A stretch of 64,000 nt of DNA from Actinomycetes bacterium (lineage in GTDB: Bacteria; Actinomycetota; Acidimicrobiia; Acidimicrobiales; RAAP-2), in the NCBI GenBank assembly GCA_021779855.1, contig JAJXZW010000004.1:42926-106925 (forward strand). The letters run 5' to 3'. Both the position numbers and the translations under genes were made by a program. Every line of letters starts with the position of its first letter. Within the stretch, counting starts at the first letter, position 1. Below the pieces are notes generated by a model that saw only the letters and a list, made by a program, of their open reading frames with translations, was not told the origin of the DNA and made no database searches. Positions 50,720 to 59,774 of this stretch are shown one piece after another.

Positions 50720-51202
50720 GTGAATCCAAGGGTCCCCCCGGCCACGCGCGACGACGTGGTCGACGCCGTCCTCTCCGCCAGTCGCGTGCTGGTGGCGGTC
50801 GCGGCCCGCTCGCTCGCCGCCGTGGCCGACGAGGTGACCCTCCCCCAGTACCGGGCCCTGGTCGTGCTGGCCTCGCGGGGGCCCCAGAACGTCGCCGGCC
50901 TCGCCGGCCACCTCGGCGTCACGCCGGCCACCGCGACGCGCATGTGCGATCGACTGGTGCGAAGGCACCTCATCACCCGGACCCACGAGCGCGGCGACCG
51001 GCGCAGCGTGCGAGTCAATCTGAGCGCCCGGGGGAGGAGCCTCGTCGACGAGGTCTCCGAGCGCCGTCGCCGCGAGATCACCGAGCTCCTGCGCTCGGTG
51101 CCCCCGAGCTCGCGCGGGGAGCTGGTGCGCGCCCTCGGCCTGCTGCGCGACGCCGCGGGCGAGGTCCCCGAGCAGTCCTGGTCGACCGGGTGGGACCTGT
51201 GA
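50720..51202 (+). CDS. MarR family regulator linked to the chloride transporter
   Basis: A 160-aa winged helix protein. HTH near residues 55-85 (NVAGLAGHLGVTPATATRMCDRLVRRHLI) and wing ERGDRRSVRVNLSARG near 92. GTG 50720 sits at the end of a 28-bp AT-rich island (50693-50720; ATTACGTTCACTATGCAATG) likely to hold promoter and operator. The stop overlaps the clc start (GTGA), so regulator and transporter are made together; response to halide or pH is a guess. Confidence 0.9.
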   Translation: MNPRVPPATRDDVVDAVLSASRVLVAVAARSLAAVADEVTLPQYRALVVLASRGPQNVAGLAGHLGVTPATATRMCDRLVRRHLITRTHERGDRRSVRVNLSARGRSLVDEVSERRRREITELLRSVPPSSRGELVRALGLLRDAAGEVPEQSWSTGWDL

Positions 51203-53259
51203 GGGTCCGCGCGGGCGCGCTCAACGCGCTGCGGCGCCGCTCCAGCCAGTGGCTGCGCACGTCCCTCACCCGGTGGCTCGCCGGGGCCACGTACACCAAG
51301 AAGTGGCTGATCCTGGGGACCCTCATCGGGGTCATCTCGGGACTGGGCGCCGTCGTCTTCTACGAGTGCCTGAAGCTCGCGACCCACTACCTGATCGTCG
51401 ACCTGGGCGGCTACCAGCCCGGTAGCCCGCGCGGGGAGGGCAACCTGCTGCCCTGGACGCACTTCACGCGGCCCTGGGCGGTCCCCCTGGTGGCCGCGGG
51501 CGGCGCGCTCGTCGCCTCGGTGCTGGTGTTCACGATCGCGCCCGACGCGGAGGGGCACGGCACCGACGCGGCGATCGCCGCGGTGCACCACAACCCGCGG
51601 GGCATCCGCGTGCGCACCGTCGTGGTGAAGATCGTCGCCTCCGCCTTCACGATCGGCTCGGGGGGCTCGGGTGGCCGCGAGGGCCCCACGGGCCAGATCT
51701 CGGCCGGCTTCGGTTCGCTGCTCGCGCGGGTCTTCGACCTATCGCCCACCGACGCGCGCCTCTCGGTCGCGAGCGGCATCGGCTCGGGCATCGGCGCCAT
51801 CTTCGGGGCCCCCCTCGCGGGCGCCGTGCTCGCGACCGAGATCCTCTACCGCGACGACTTCGAGGTCGAGGCCCTCCTGCCGTCGTTCATCGCCTCGATC
51901 GTGGGCTACGCCCTGTGGGGCAGCGTCGAGGGGTTCGGCCCGCTCTTCGGCTACCAGAACCAGTACCAACTCCACGACGCGCTCCAGCTCGTCTGGTTCG
52001 CGGTGCTCGGAGTCATCGCCGGGGTCGTCGGCCTGGCCTACGCCAAGGGCTTCTACGGCATCGCGGGGGTCTTCGCACGGTCCCGCCTGCCCCGCTGGGT
52101 CCGCCCGGTCGTCGGCGGCGCGCTCGTGGGGCTGATGGGCCTCGCGATGCCCGAGGTCCTGGGCACGGGCTACGGCTTCATCCAGCAGATCTTCGGTCAC
52201 CGGCTCATGGCGATCCCGCTGTGGATCGTCGTGCTCGCCCCGCTCGCACGCATCGTGGCCACCGGCTTCTCGATCGGCTCGGGCGGGTCCGGGGGGATCT
52301 TCGGGCCCGGGATGGTCATCGGGGGCTTCACCGGGGCGGCGCTGTGGCGGCTCTTCGAGCCGATCGCCCACGGGCTGGGCCCGAGCGCCACGCCCTTCAT
52401 CATCGTGGGGATGATGGCGTGCTTCGGCTCGATCTCGCGCGCCCCGCTCGCGGTGATGCTCATGGTGGCCGAGATGACCGGGTCGCTCTCGCTAGTGGTG
52501 CCCGCGATGCTCGCCGTGGGGCTGGCCACGTTCATCGTGCGCCGCAGCGACGACACGATCTACCGCAGCCAGCTGCGCACCCGTGCCGACGCCCCGGCCC
52601 ACCGGCTGGTGAGCGGGATGCCCCTGCTCGAGTCGCTCGACCTCACCCGGGCGGCCCGCCCCCCGCGCTGTGTCGTCGGCGACCGCCTGGACGTCGCGAC
52701 CGCCCGCCGCCTGCTCGCCGAGCGCGGCGTACGCGAGGCGCCCGTGGTCGACGACGACGGGCGCTACGTGGGCCGCACGGAGCTCGCGGCGCTCGTGGCG
52801 GCCGACGAGGCGGCACCCGTCGCCACCAGCGGCGCGGTCGATACGACGCACCCGCCCGTGCTGCGCAACCGCCACCTCGGGGTCGTCCTCGAGTCGCTCA
52901 CCGCCTGGGACGTCAGCTGGCTCGCCGTCGTCGACGACGACCGCAAGGTAGTGGGCACCATCTCGGTGTCCGACCTCGTCGCTGCGTACCGCTTCGCCCT
53001 GCGCGACGTCCTCAACCGGGCGAGCCGCGTGGGACTCGACGCCGGAACCGCCGACATCATCGTCGGCGGGGACTCGCCCCTGTGCGGGCAGAGCCTGCGC
53101 GAAGCCGGTCTGCCCCACGGGACCCTCGTCACCGCGATCGAGCGGGCCCGCCAGGTCCTCATCCCCACGGGCGACACCCTGATCGAGGCCGGGGACCGGC
53201 TCAGCGCGCTCGGCGCGCCCCGCGACCTCGCCGAGCTCGAGACGATTGCGCGGCCCTAG
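51199..53259 (+). CDS. CLC chloride transporter/channel with CBS pair and TrkA-C domain
   Basis: A 686-aa protein: CLC core (about 35-455), two CBS domains (about 475-605) and a TrkA_C/RCK_C domain (about 615-685). Selectivity motifs: GHGTDAAI near 119, GREGPTGQ with gating Glu E161, and GSGGSGGIFGPGMV near 365. The internal proton-path Glu of CLC-ec1 (second E of EEM) is Ile here (ATEIL, 212-216), so H+ coupling may be altered. CBS and RCK domains suggest nucleotide control. GTG 51199 is coupled to marR. Confidence 0.92.
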   Translation: MRVRAGALNALRRRSSQWLRTSLTRWLAGATYTKKWLILGTLIGVISGLGAVVFYECLKLATHYLIVDLGGYQPGSPRGEGNLLPWTHFTRPWAVPLVAAGGALVASVLVFTIAPDAEGHGTDAAIAAVHHNPRGIRVRTVVVKIVASAFTIGSGGSGGREGPTGQISAGFGSLLARVFDLSPTDARLSVASGIGSGIGAIFGAPLAGAVLATEILYRDDFEVEALLPSFIASIVGYALWGSVEGFGPLFGYQNQYQLHDALQLVWFAVLGVIAGVVGLAYAKGFYGIAGVFARSRLPRWVRPVVGGALVGLMGLAMPEVLGTGYGFIQQIFGHRLMAIPLWIVVLAPLARIVATGFSIGSGGSGGIFGPGMVIGGFTGAALWRLFEPIAHGLGPSATPFIIVGMMACFGSISRAPLAVMLMVAEMTGSLSLVVPAMLAVGLATFIVRRSDDTIYRSQLRTRADAPAHRLVSGMPLLESLDLTRAARPPRCVVGDRLDVATARRLLAERGVREAPVVDDDGRYVGRTELAALVAADEAAPVATSGAVDTTHPPVLRNRHLGVVLESLTAWDVSWLAVVDDDRKVVGTISVSDLVAAYRFALRDVLNRASRVGLDAGTADIIVGGDSPLCGQSLREAGLPHGTLVTAIERARQVLIPTGDTLIEAGDRLSALGAPRDLAELETIARP

Positions 53260-53850
53260 ACGGCCCCGAGGGAACCATCCTCGGTGCCGGCGCAAGGGAC
53301 CCGCCCCGGGGACTCGACGGTGATCCCGAGGACGCTCGGCGGAGCGTCGGCGAGGGTGAAGACGGCGGCGCGCGGCCCATCGCCCCGATCGCGACCGGCC
53401 GTCCGGTGACGATCCCCTGGAGTTGGTAGGCGTGATCAGGGGCGAGCGGGGCGAGGGCGTCGCGCACCAATCGCCGCTCGACGAGGTGAGGGTGACCACC
53501 CGGTGGCCCGGAGCCTGCAGGGCGCCCGCGGTGGCTCCGCGACGCGCTGACCAGCGCGCTGGCGAGCGACCCGGCCCGGGTGCTCTCGCGGACGAGACCG
53601 ACCGTCAGGGCGACGACCGCCGGCACCGGGACGCGGGGGCGCGATCGGGACGGGCTGCTCCTCGAGCCGCACGGCGAGGCTCCCAGAGAGCTTCTGGCGC
53701 GGCGAGGCCCGTCATCCCGAGGGCCGTCGCCACCTCGCGCAGGCGGCGAGGTGCACCTCGACCTCGCCGCACACCTCGGGATCGAGCGCGTCGAGACTGA
53801 GCGGGGCCGGCAGGTCGTGGGCCCCCTCGTGGTTACCTACTCAACTCCTT
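53256..53850 (-). pseudogene. Decayed RskA-type anti-sigma factor
   Basis: Reading the minus strand with several frame changes gives the RskA plan. N-terminus: HEGAHDLPAPLSLDALDPEV then EVEVHLAAC, broken where the second zinc-finger Cys should be, resuming as LREVATALGMTGL. Then a weak membrane segment (VPVPAVVALTVGLV), QAPGHRVVTLTSSSG, APDHAYQLQGIVTGRPVAIGAM, and the C-terminal VFTLADAPPSVLGITVESPG with a stop. At least four shifts. A good AAGGAG (53850-53845) is followed by GTA where GTG/ATG is expected. Its last stop lies in a CTAG shared with clc. No sigma factor gene is adjacent. Confidence 0.75.
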
Positions 53851-53936
53851 GCGCCCCGCGGCCCTCGAGCCCGCCGCGCACGCGCCGCTTCCACGGATTG
53901 TGCGCAATCCACAGTTCATGACCGGGACGATCGTCG
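53851..53936. other. Spacer between kdpD and the pseudogene
   Basis: 86 nt after the kdpD stop; GATTGTGCGCAATC is an imperfectly extended small palindrome near 53896-53909. No gene. Confidence 0.3.
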
Positions 53937-56369
53937 TCAGGGAGCTCCTCCGAGCCCGCCCCAACCCAGCGCGGTTGGCAACTCGATGACCGCCGTGCGA
54001 CCGCCCCCCGGGGTGTCCTCCACGCGGGTCTCCCCTCCAACCAGGGCGACCAGCCGCTCCGCTACCGCGTGCGCCACGGCGCCGTCGTCGGGGGCGCGAC
54101 GCACCCGGTCGACGACCGTGATCTCGACTCGAGGGCCGAAGCGGGCCGCGCTCACCCGCACGCGCTGGTCCGCGTCGGCGGCGTCGAGTGACGACTGGAG
54201 GTAGGCGGCGATCGTGTGGGTGACGGCGTCACGATCGGTGACGAGCTCGACACCCGGCTCGACGTCGGTCATGACGCGCCGGTCGTCCCCGACGGCGCGC
54301 ACCGCGGCGGCCACCAACTCCTCGAGCGTCGCGGGGGACGGGGACATCGTGTCGGGGTGCCGCACGGCGTCGAGCTGGACGCACAGGTGCTCGAGGTGGG
54401 CGAGCACCTCGCTCACGCGCGAGAGTCGGTCGCGCTCGATGCCGGCCGCACGCCCGCCGGCCCCGCCGGAGGCCGCGTCGAGCTCTCGGCGCGCGGCCGC
54501 CACCTCGCGCACCAGCGTCGCGCGCACGGCGTCAGCGAGGGCCGCGCGACGGCTCTCGCGCGCGAGGGCCTCCGTGGCGGCCTCGGCGGTCCGAGCCACC
54601 TCGACGACCGCGAGCCCGACGGCGATCCGACCGGCGAAGGCCGCCACGAGGGCCCGGTCGTCACCGCTGAGGGCCGCACCCTCGAGCGCCAGGTCGTGGT
54701 CCTCGTCGACCGGCACGACCTCGGCCCCGGTGACGTCGTCGGAGGGGGTGCCGACCGAGACGATGACGCCGCCTCGTCCCTGGCGGGACTCGAGGAGCGC
54801 CACCGCGGAAGCGCCGAGGGCGTCCATCAGCGCCGCGAGGAGGGGCGTTAGGACCTCGACGGACGGCCCCACGGCGAGGGCGGCGTGGGAGAGGACCCGG
54901 GCCTCGGCGCGGGCGCGGCGCGCCTCGGCCGAGCGGCGCACGACCGAGGTCGTGAGCGTGCTCGCCACGACCGCGAAGGCGAGGTAGCCGGCGAGGGCCA
55001 CGGCGTCGTCCACGTGGTTGACGCTGAGGGTGTGGATCGGGGGCACGAAGTAGTAGTTCTCGAGGACGCTCGCCGCGAGGGCCGCGACCACTCCGACGAC
55101 GACGCCGCCCAGTGAGGCGAGAGCGAGCACGACCACCAGGTAGGCGAGGTAGACCGTCGAGATCGAGACGCCCGCACGGACGGCGGCCAGCCCCGCGGTG
55201 AGGGCCGGCAGGGCCACGAGGGCCGCCGCGACCGCGGCGACCCAGCGGCGGGTGGCCAGGGCGCCGACTCGCCGACGACGGGCGCGCGGCTCGGGGCCCG
55301 GCGCGGCGTGTGGGGCGATCACGTGGACGTCGAGGTCTCGGCTCAGGGCCACGAGACGCTCGACGAACCCGCCGCGGGGCCGGCGCCACGAGCGGCCGTG
55401 GCCGGCGCTCACCACGACCTGCGTGGCCCGCTCGCTGCGGGCGAAGGCGACGAGGGCCCCGGCGACGTCGTCGTCGACGATCTCGCGGAACCGTCCCCCC
55501 AGCTCCTCGGTCAGCGCGCGCATCGGCCCGAGGTCGTGGACCCCCTCGGGCTCAGCGTCGCCCCCGACCACGTGCACGGCGACGAGTTCGGCCCCGGCGC
55601 GCGCCGCCATGCGCGCCGCCCGGCGCAGCAGTCCCTCGTCGGCCGCACCGCCGGCGAGGCCCACGACCAGGCGCTCGCGCGTCTCCCAGGCCCGCTCGAT
55701 CTCGTGCTCCTCGCGGTACTTGGTCAAGGCCTCGTCGACGCGGTCGGCGAGCCACAGGAGGGCCAGCTCGCGCAGCGCCCCGAGGTTGCCGACGCGGAAG
55801 TAGTTGGCCAGGGATGCGTCGATGCGGTCGGCCGGGTAGATGTTGCCGTGCGCCATGCGCCGGCGCAGGGCCTCGGGCGTGATGTCGACCAGCTCGACCT
55901 GCTCGGCCCGCCTCACGAAGGCGTCGGGCACGGTCTCGCGCTGGGCGACGCCCGTGATCGCCTCGACGACGTCGTTCACGGACTCGAGGTGCTGGATGTT
56001 CACGGTCGTGATCACGTCGATCCCGGCGGCGAGGAGGTCCTCGACGTCCTCCCAGCGCTTCTCGTGGCGCCCGCCGGGCACGTTGGTGTGGGCCAACTCG
56101 TCGACCAGGGCGACCTGGGGCGCCCGGGCGAGGACGGCCTCGAGGTCCATCTCGGTGAGTCGTGCGCCCCGGTACTCCCGGGCCGCTCGCGGGACGACCT
56201 CGAGGTCGCGCACCTGGGCCTCGGTCAGGGGACGGCCGTGGGCCTCGACGTAGGCGATCACCACGTCGGTACCCCGCTGGCGGCGCCGCCACCCCTCGTC
56301 CAGCATCCGGTAGGTCTTGCCCACCCCCGGGGCCGAACCCAGGTAGACCCGCAGGGTCCCGCGGCTCAC
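53937..56369 (-). CDS. kdpD: KdpD sensor with degenerate histidine-kinase half
   Basis: An 810-aa KdpD. N-terminal KdpD domain (1-215) with Walker A GSAPGVGKTY (11-20) and DELAHTNVPG (90-99); a Usp-like domain (about 220-355); DUF4118 four-helix region (about 375-480; ENYYFVPPIHTLS); and a GAF-like region (about 490-620). The part that should be HisKA (about 625-700) has no SHDLRTPL motif and no acceptor His (ADAVRATLVREVAAARREL). The ATPase region lacks the N-box and DxGxG (VVDRVRRAPDDG). It should sense but not phosphorylate. GTG 56369 overlaps the DUF4118 gene stop. Confidence 0.9.
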   Translation of the reverse strand: MSRGTLRVYLGSAPGVGKTYRMLDEGWRRRQRGTDVVIAYVEAHGRPLTEAQVRDLEVVPRAAREYRGARLTEMDLEAVLARAPQVALVDELAHTNVPGGRHEKRWEDVEDLLAAGIDVITTVNIQHLESVNDVVEAITGVAQRETVPDAFVRRAEQVELVDITPEALRRRMAHGNIYPADRIDASLANYFRVGNLGALRELALLWLADRVDEALTKYREEHEIERAWETRERLVVGLAGGAADEGLLRRAARMAARAGAELVAVHVVGGDAEPEGVHDLGPMRALTEELGGRFREIVDDDVAGALVAFARSERATQVVVSAGHGRSWRRPRGGFVERLVALSRDLDVHVIAPHAAPGPEPRARRRRVGALATRRWVAAVAAALVALPALTAGLAAVRAGVSISTVYLAYLVVVLALASLGGVVVGVVAALAASVLENYYFVPPIHTLSVNHVDDAVALAGYLAFAVVASTLTTSVVRRSAEARRARAEARVLSHAALAVGPSVEVLTPLLAALMDALGASAVALLESRQGRGGVIVSVGTPSDDVTGAEVVPVDEDHDLALEGAALSGDDRALVAAFAGRIAVGLAVVEVARTAEAATEALARESRRAALADAVRATLVREVAAARRELDAASGGAGGRAAGIERDRLSRVSEVLAHLEHLCVQLDAVRHPDTMSPSPATLEELVAAAVRAVGDDRRVMTDVEPGVELVTDRDAVTHTIAAYLQSSLDAADADQRVRVSAARFGPRVEITVVDRVRRAPDDGAVAHAVAERLVALVGGETRVEDTPGGGRTAVIELPTALGWGGLGGAP

Positions 56370-57112
56370 GGCCCCCCTCGAGCCCCCACGCCGGGCAGGG
56401 CCCCGGCGACCGACTCGGCGATCGCCACGGCCGCCACGCGACGCTCGAGCGACACCGGATGGGCCGTGCGAGGCGAGAGGACGAAGCTCCCCCGCATCCT
56501 CCCCCGCCACGAGACCACGATCTCGGTCTCGGGCCCGGGCAGGCCCCACTCGTCGACCGGCCAGAGCAGGCCCGCGTTCTCCACGTCGCCCGTCACGAGG
56601 AGTCGTGCCCGGGGAGGCTCGGCGCCGCCGGGCTCGAATCGACAGGCCCGCAGCTCCAGCACCTCGATCAGCATCGCAGCGACCCTCTCGACCACGTCGA
56701 CCGCGGGCTCGCTCGAGGCGGCCAGGCTCGACGCATCGGCGATCGCCGCCACCAGCCACGCGCTCTCGTGGTGACGGCGCCGGCTCCGCCGACTCCACTG
56801 CGCGAGCTCGGTGACGGCGACCCCCACGCCCACCAGGCACACGAAGGTCTCGAGGTCCGGCCGGTGGCTGATCGTGAAGCGGCCGTAGGGGCGGGTCCAG
56901 TAGAAGTCGAACCACGCGCCCGCCGACAGCGTGGCGAGATACCCCGCGACACGGTCCGCGAGCACCGCGACGGCGGTCACTCCGCCGACCAGCAGCAGCG
57001 CCACGGCCGCGTTGGCGAAGCGCGAGCGCACCGCGACGAGCGTGAGGCTCACCACCAGGGGGAGGGCGAGCGACGCCGCCCACGCGGCGAGGCGGAGCCG
57101 GCCTGCGCTCAC
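56366..57112 (-). CDS. DUF4118-GAF-like membrane protein between kdpC and kdpD
   Basis: A 248-aa protein resembling only the middle of KdpD: four hydrophobic helices (about 8-110) with the hallmark AGAWFDFYWTRPYGRFTISH near 67-86, then a GAF-like soluble domain (about 120-240). No kinase, ATP-binding or Usp parts. It overlaps kdpC and kdpD by GTGA on both sides, so it is made stoichiometrically with them. It may be an accessory sensor or a partner of the defective KdpD. Confidence 0.85.
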   Translation of the reverse strand: MSAGRLRLAAWAASLALPLVVSLTLVAVRSRFANAAVALLLVGGVTAVAVLADRVAGYLATLSAGAWFDFYWTRPYGRFTISHRPDLETFVCLVGVGVAVTELAQWSRRSRRRHHESAWLVAAIADASSLAASSEPAVDVVERVAAMLIEVLELRACRFEPGGAEPPRARLLVTGDVENAGLLWPVDEWGLPGPETEIVVSWRGRMRGSFVLSPRTAHPVSLERRVAAVAIAESVAGALPGVGARGGP

Positions 57113-57720
57113 GACCCGGCGCCGCGCAACCGGGCCAGGGCCTCGTTGAGGCTCAGGACGTCGATGTAGGACGAGCCCAGGAAGCCGAACTGTGGCCCGT
57201 GGGTCTGGCTCGCGATCAGACGGCGCAGTCGGGCTGACGAGATGCCGGTCGCCCGGGCCACCATGGGTACCTGGACGAGCGCGTCGGCCGGCGAGATGTC
57301 CGGATCGTACCCACTGCCCGAGGTCGTCACCAGGTCCGGCGTCGGGTGGGCGACCCCGAGACGGTGCCAGTAGGCGACCAGAGCCCTCGTGTCCGCGACG
57401 AGGGCCTTCGAACGCGGGCCGAGGTTGGTGGCCCCGGACCCGCCGTTGACCCCGTTAGCGACGAGCGGGTTGTCCCCTCCGCTGACGTTCTTGTGGGGAT
57501 CGGCCGCGTAGGGGCCGGTGTCGTCGGGCCGCCCGTGGAACCAACTCCGGCCGGTCCAGTTCTGGCCGATGAGCGCCGAGCCGTTGGGTCCGATCGACCC
57601 GTTGGCCTGGTAGCCGAAGAGCAGCTGAGCGACTCCGGTGCCGGCGAACGCGTACAGGAAGCCGAAGACCAGCATGCAGATCACCGCCATGACGAAGGAG
57701 CGGCGAAGGTGCGTCCACAT
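57109..57720 (-). CDS. kdpC: K+-transporting ATPase subunit C
   Basis: A 203-aa single-pass subunit that stabilises ATP binding by KdpB. N-terminal helix (about 8-34, SFVMAVICMLVFGFLYAFAGTGVAQLLF), then IGQNWTGRSWFHGRPDDTGPY near 51 and the terminal LVTTSGSGYDPDISPADALVQVPMVARATG, both strict KdpC signatures. ATG 57720 is preceded by GGAGG, 8 nt after the kdpB stop. Confidence 0.97.
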   Translation of the reverse strand: MWTHLRRSFVMAVICMLVFGFLYAFAGTGVAQLLFGYQANGSIGPNGSALIGQNWTGRSWFHGRPDDTGPYAADPHKNVSGGDNPLVANGVNGGSGATNLGPRSKALVADTRALVAYWHRLGVAHPTPDLVTTSGSGYDPDISPADALVQVPMVARATGISSARLRRLIASQTHGPQFGFLGSSYIDVLSLNEALARLRGAGS

Positions 57721-57728
57721 GGGGCCTC

Positions 57729-59774
57729 CTAGTACGCGTGCAGAGCGACCAGGATCAGGTCGATCAGCTTGATGAAGATGAACGGGGCGATGACCCCGCC
57801 CACGCCGTAGATGAGGACGTTGCGCCGGAGGATCGCCCCCGAGTTGGCGGCGCGGAACCGCACGCCGCGCAGCGCCAGGGGGATGAGGGCGACGATGACC
57901 AGCGCGTTGAAGATGACGGCCGAGAGGATCGCGCTCTGGGGGCTGTGCAGGCGCATGATGTTGAGCGTCTTGAGCTGGGGGTACGCCGCGAAGAACATCG
58001 CCGGGATGATGGCGAAGTACTTCGCCACGTCGTTCGCGATCGAGAACGTCGTGAGCGATCCGCGCGTGATGAGGAGCTGCTTGCCGATCTCGACGACGTC
58101 GATCAACTTGGTCGGGTTGGAGTCGAGGTCGACCATGTTGCCGGCCTCCTTCGCGGCCATGGTCCCGGTGTTCATCGCGACGCCCACATCGGCCTGGGCC
58201 AGGGCCGGCGCGTCGTTCGTGCCGTCACCGGTCATCGCGACGAGCTTGCCGCCCTCCTGCTCCTCTCGGATGAGGGCCATCTTGGTCTCGGGCGTGGCCT
58301 CGGCGAGGAAGTCGTCGACCCCCGCCTCCTGGGCGATCGCCGCCGCGGTCAGGGGGTTGTCGCCCGTGATCATCACGGTGCGTATGCCGAGCCGACGCAT
58401 CTCGTCGAACTTCTCCTTGATGCCCGCCTTCACGACGTCCTTCAGCTCGATGACGCCGAGCACCTCGTCGCCGTCCGCGACGACGAGCGGTGTCGAGCCC
58501 GCGCGGGCGATGCGCTCGACGATCTCGTCGAGGTCGGTCGGGACCGTGCCGCCTTCGTCTACGACCCAGCGCTTGACGGCGTCCGCGGCCCCTTTGCGGA
58601 TACGCCGCCCGTCGACGTCGAGGCCCGACATTCGCGTCGTGGCGCTGAAGGGAACGAACTCGTGGGGCTGGTCCAGCGTGCGCTCGCGCAGCGCGAAGCG
58701 CTCCTTCGCGAGCACCACGATCGAGCGACCCTCAGGCGTCTCGTCGGCGAGGGACGCCAGCTGAGCCACGTCGGCGACCTCTTCCTCGCCGTGGCCGCCC
58801 ACCGGGTAGAAGGCCGAGGCCATCCGGTTGCCCAGGGTGATGGTGCCGGTCTTGTCGAGCAGGAGCGTCTGGACGTCGCCCGCCGCCTCGACCGCCCGGC
58901 CGCTCATCGCGAGCACGTTGCGCTGGACCAGGCGGTCCATGCCGGCGATGCCTATAGCCGACAGCAGCGCCCCGATCGTCGTCGGGATGAGGCACACGAG
59001 CAGCGCCACGAGGATCACGACCGACACGCTCGCCCCGGAGAAGCGGGCGAACGGGACGAGGGTGACAACGACCGGGATGAAGACGATCGTGAGCACCGAG
59101 AGGAGGATCGTCAGGGCGATCTCGTTGGGCGTCTTCTGCCGGTTCGCACCCTCCACGAGCGTGATCATGCGGTCCAGGAACGTGTGACCGCGCTCGGCGG
59201 TGATGCGCACCACGATCCGGTCGGAGAGGACCCGTGTGCCGCCGGTGACGGCGGAGCGGTCGCCGCCGGACTCGCGGATCACGGGGGCGGACTCACCGGT
59301 GATCGCCGACTCGTCCACCGAGGCGATGCCCTCGGTGATCTCCCCGTCGGAGGGGATGATGTCACCCGGCTCGCAGACGACGAGGTCGCCCGCCGCGAGG
59401 TCGGCCGCGGCGACTCTCTCCTCGGTCCCGTCGGCGCGCAGCCGGCGCGCCTCGGTCTCCGAACGCATCTTGCGCAGCGTGTCGGCCTGGGCCTTGCCCC
59501 GACCCTCGGCCATCGCCTCGGCGAAGTTGGCGAAGACGACGGTCAGGAAGAGCCACGCCGTGATCGACCACGTGAAGACCCCGGGGTGGGCGATCGCCTC
59601 GATGAAGCTGACGACGGTCCCCACGAGCACCACGAACATGACGGGATTGCGCACCTGCACCCGGGGGTCGAGCTTCCGGAAGGCGCCGGCAGCCGCCTCG
59701 CGCAGGATCGCGGGGTCGAACAGGCTGCGCGACTGGGCGACACCGCGCGGTGCCATCGACTCGGCGACGCTCAT
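57729..59774 (-). CDS. kdpB: K+-transporting P-type ATPase subunit B
   Basis: The 681-aa catalytic subunit. Phosphorylated D307 in [10 protein letters not shown]; actuator TGES at 159-162 with the regulatory Ser162; hinge [18 protein letters not shown] near 515. Pore-linked helices and a KdpB-type C-terminus follow. TGATG overlap with kdpA. Extension [17 protein letters not shown] precedes the usual start and is accepted because of the overlap. Confidence 0.98.
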   Translation of the reverse strand: MSVAESMAPRGVAQSRSLFDPAILREAAAGAFRKLDPRVQVRNPVMFVVLVGTVVSFIEAIAHPGVFTWSITAWLFLTVVFANFAEAMAEGRGKAQADTLRKMRSETEARRLRADGTEERVAAADLAAGDLVVCEPGDIIPSDGEITEGIASVDESAITGESAPVIRESGGDRSAVTGGTRVLSDRIVVRITAERGHTFLDRMITLVEGANRQKTPNEIALTILLSVLTIVFIPVVVTLVPFARFSGASVSVVILVALLVCLIPTTIGALLSAIGIAGMDRLVQRNVLAMSGRAVEAAGDVQTLLLDKTGTITLGNRMASAFYPVGGHGEEEVADVAQLASLADETPEGRSIVVLAKERFALRERTLDQPHEFVPFSATTRMSGLDVDGRRIRKGAADAVKRWVVDEGGTVPTDLDEIVERIARAGSTPLVVADGDEVLGVIELKDVVKAGIKEKFDEMRRLGIRTVMITGDNPLTAAAIAQEAGVDDFLAEATPETKMALIREEQEGGKLVAMTGDGTNDAPALAQADVGVAMNTGTMAAKEAGNMVDLDSNPTKLIDVVEIGKQLLITRGSLTTFSIANDVAKYFAIIPAMFFAAYPQLKTLNIMRLHSPQSAILSAVIFNALVIVALIPLALRGVRFRAANSGAILRRNVLIYGVGGVIAPFIFIKLIDLILVALHAY

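Noticed and set aside
53251..53320. C-terminal extension of the CLC gene
   Set aside because: The stop is clear after the TrkA_C domain; downstream similarity lies on the minus strand and belongs to the RskA remnant.
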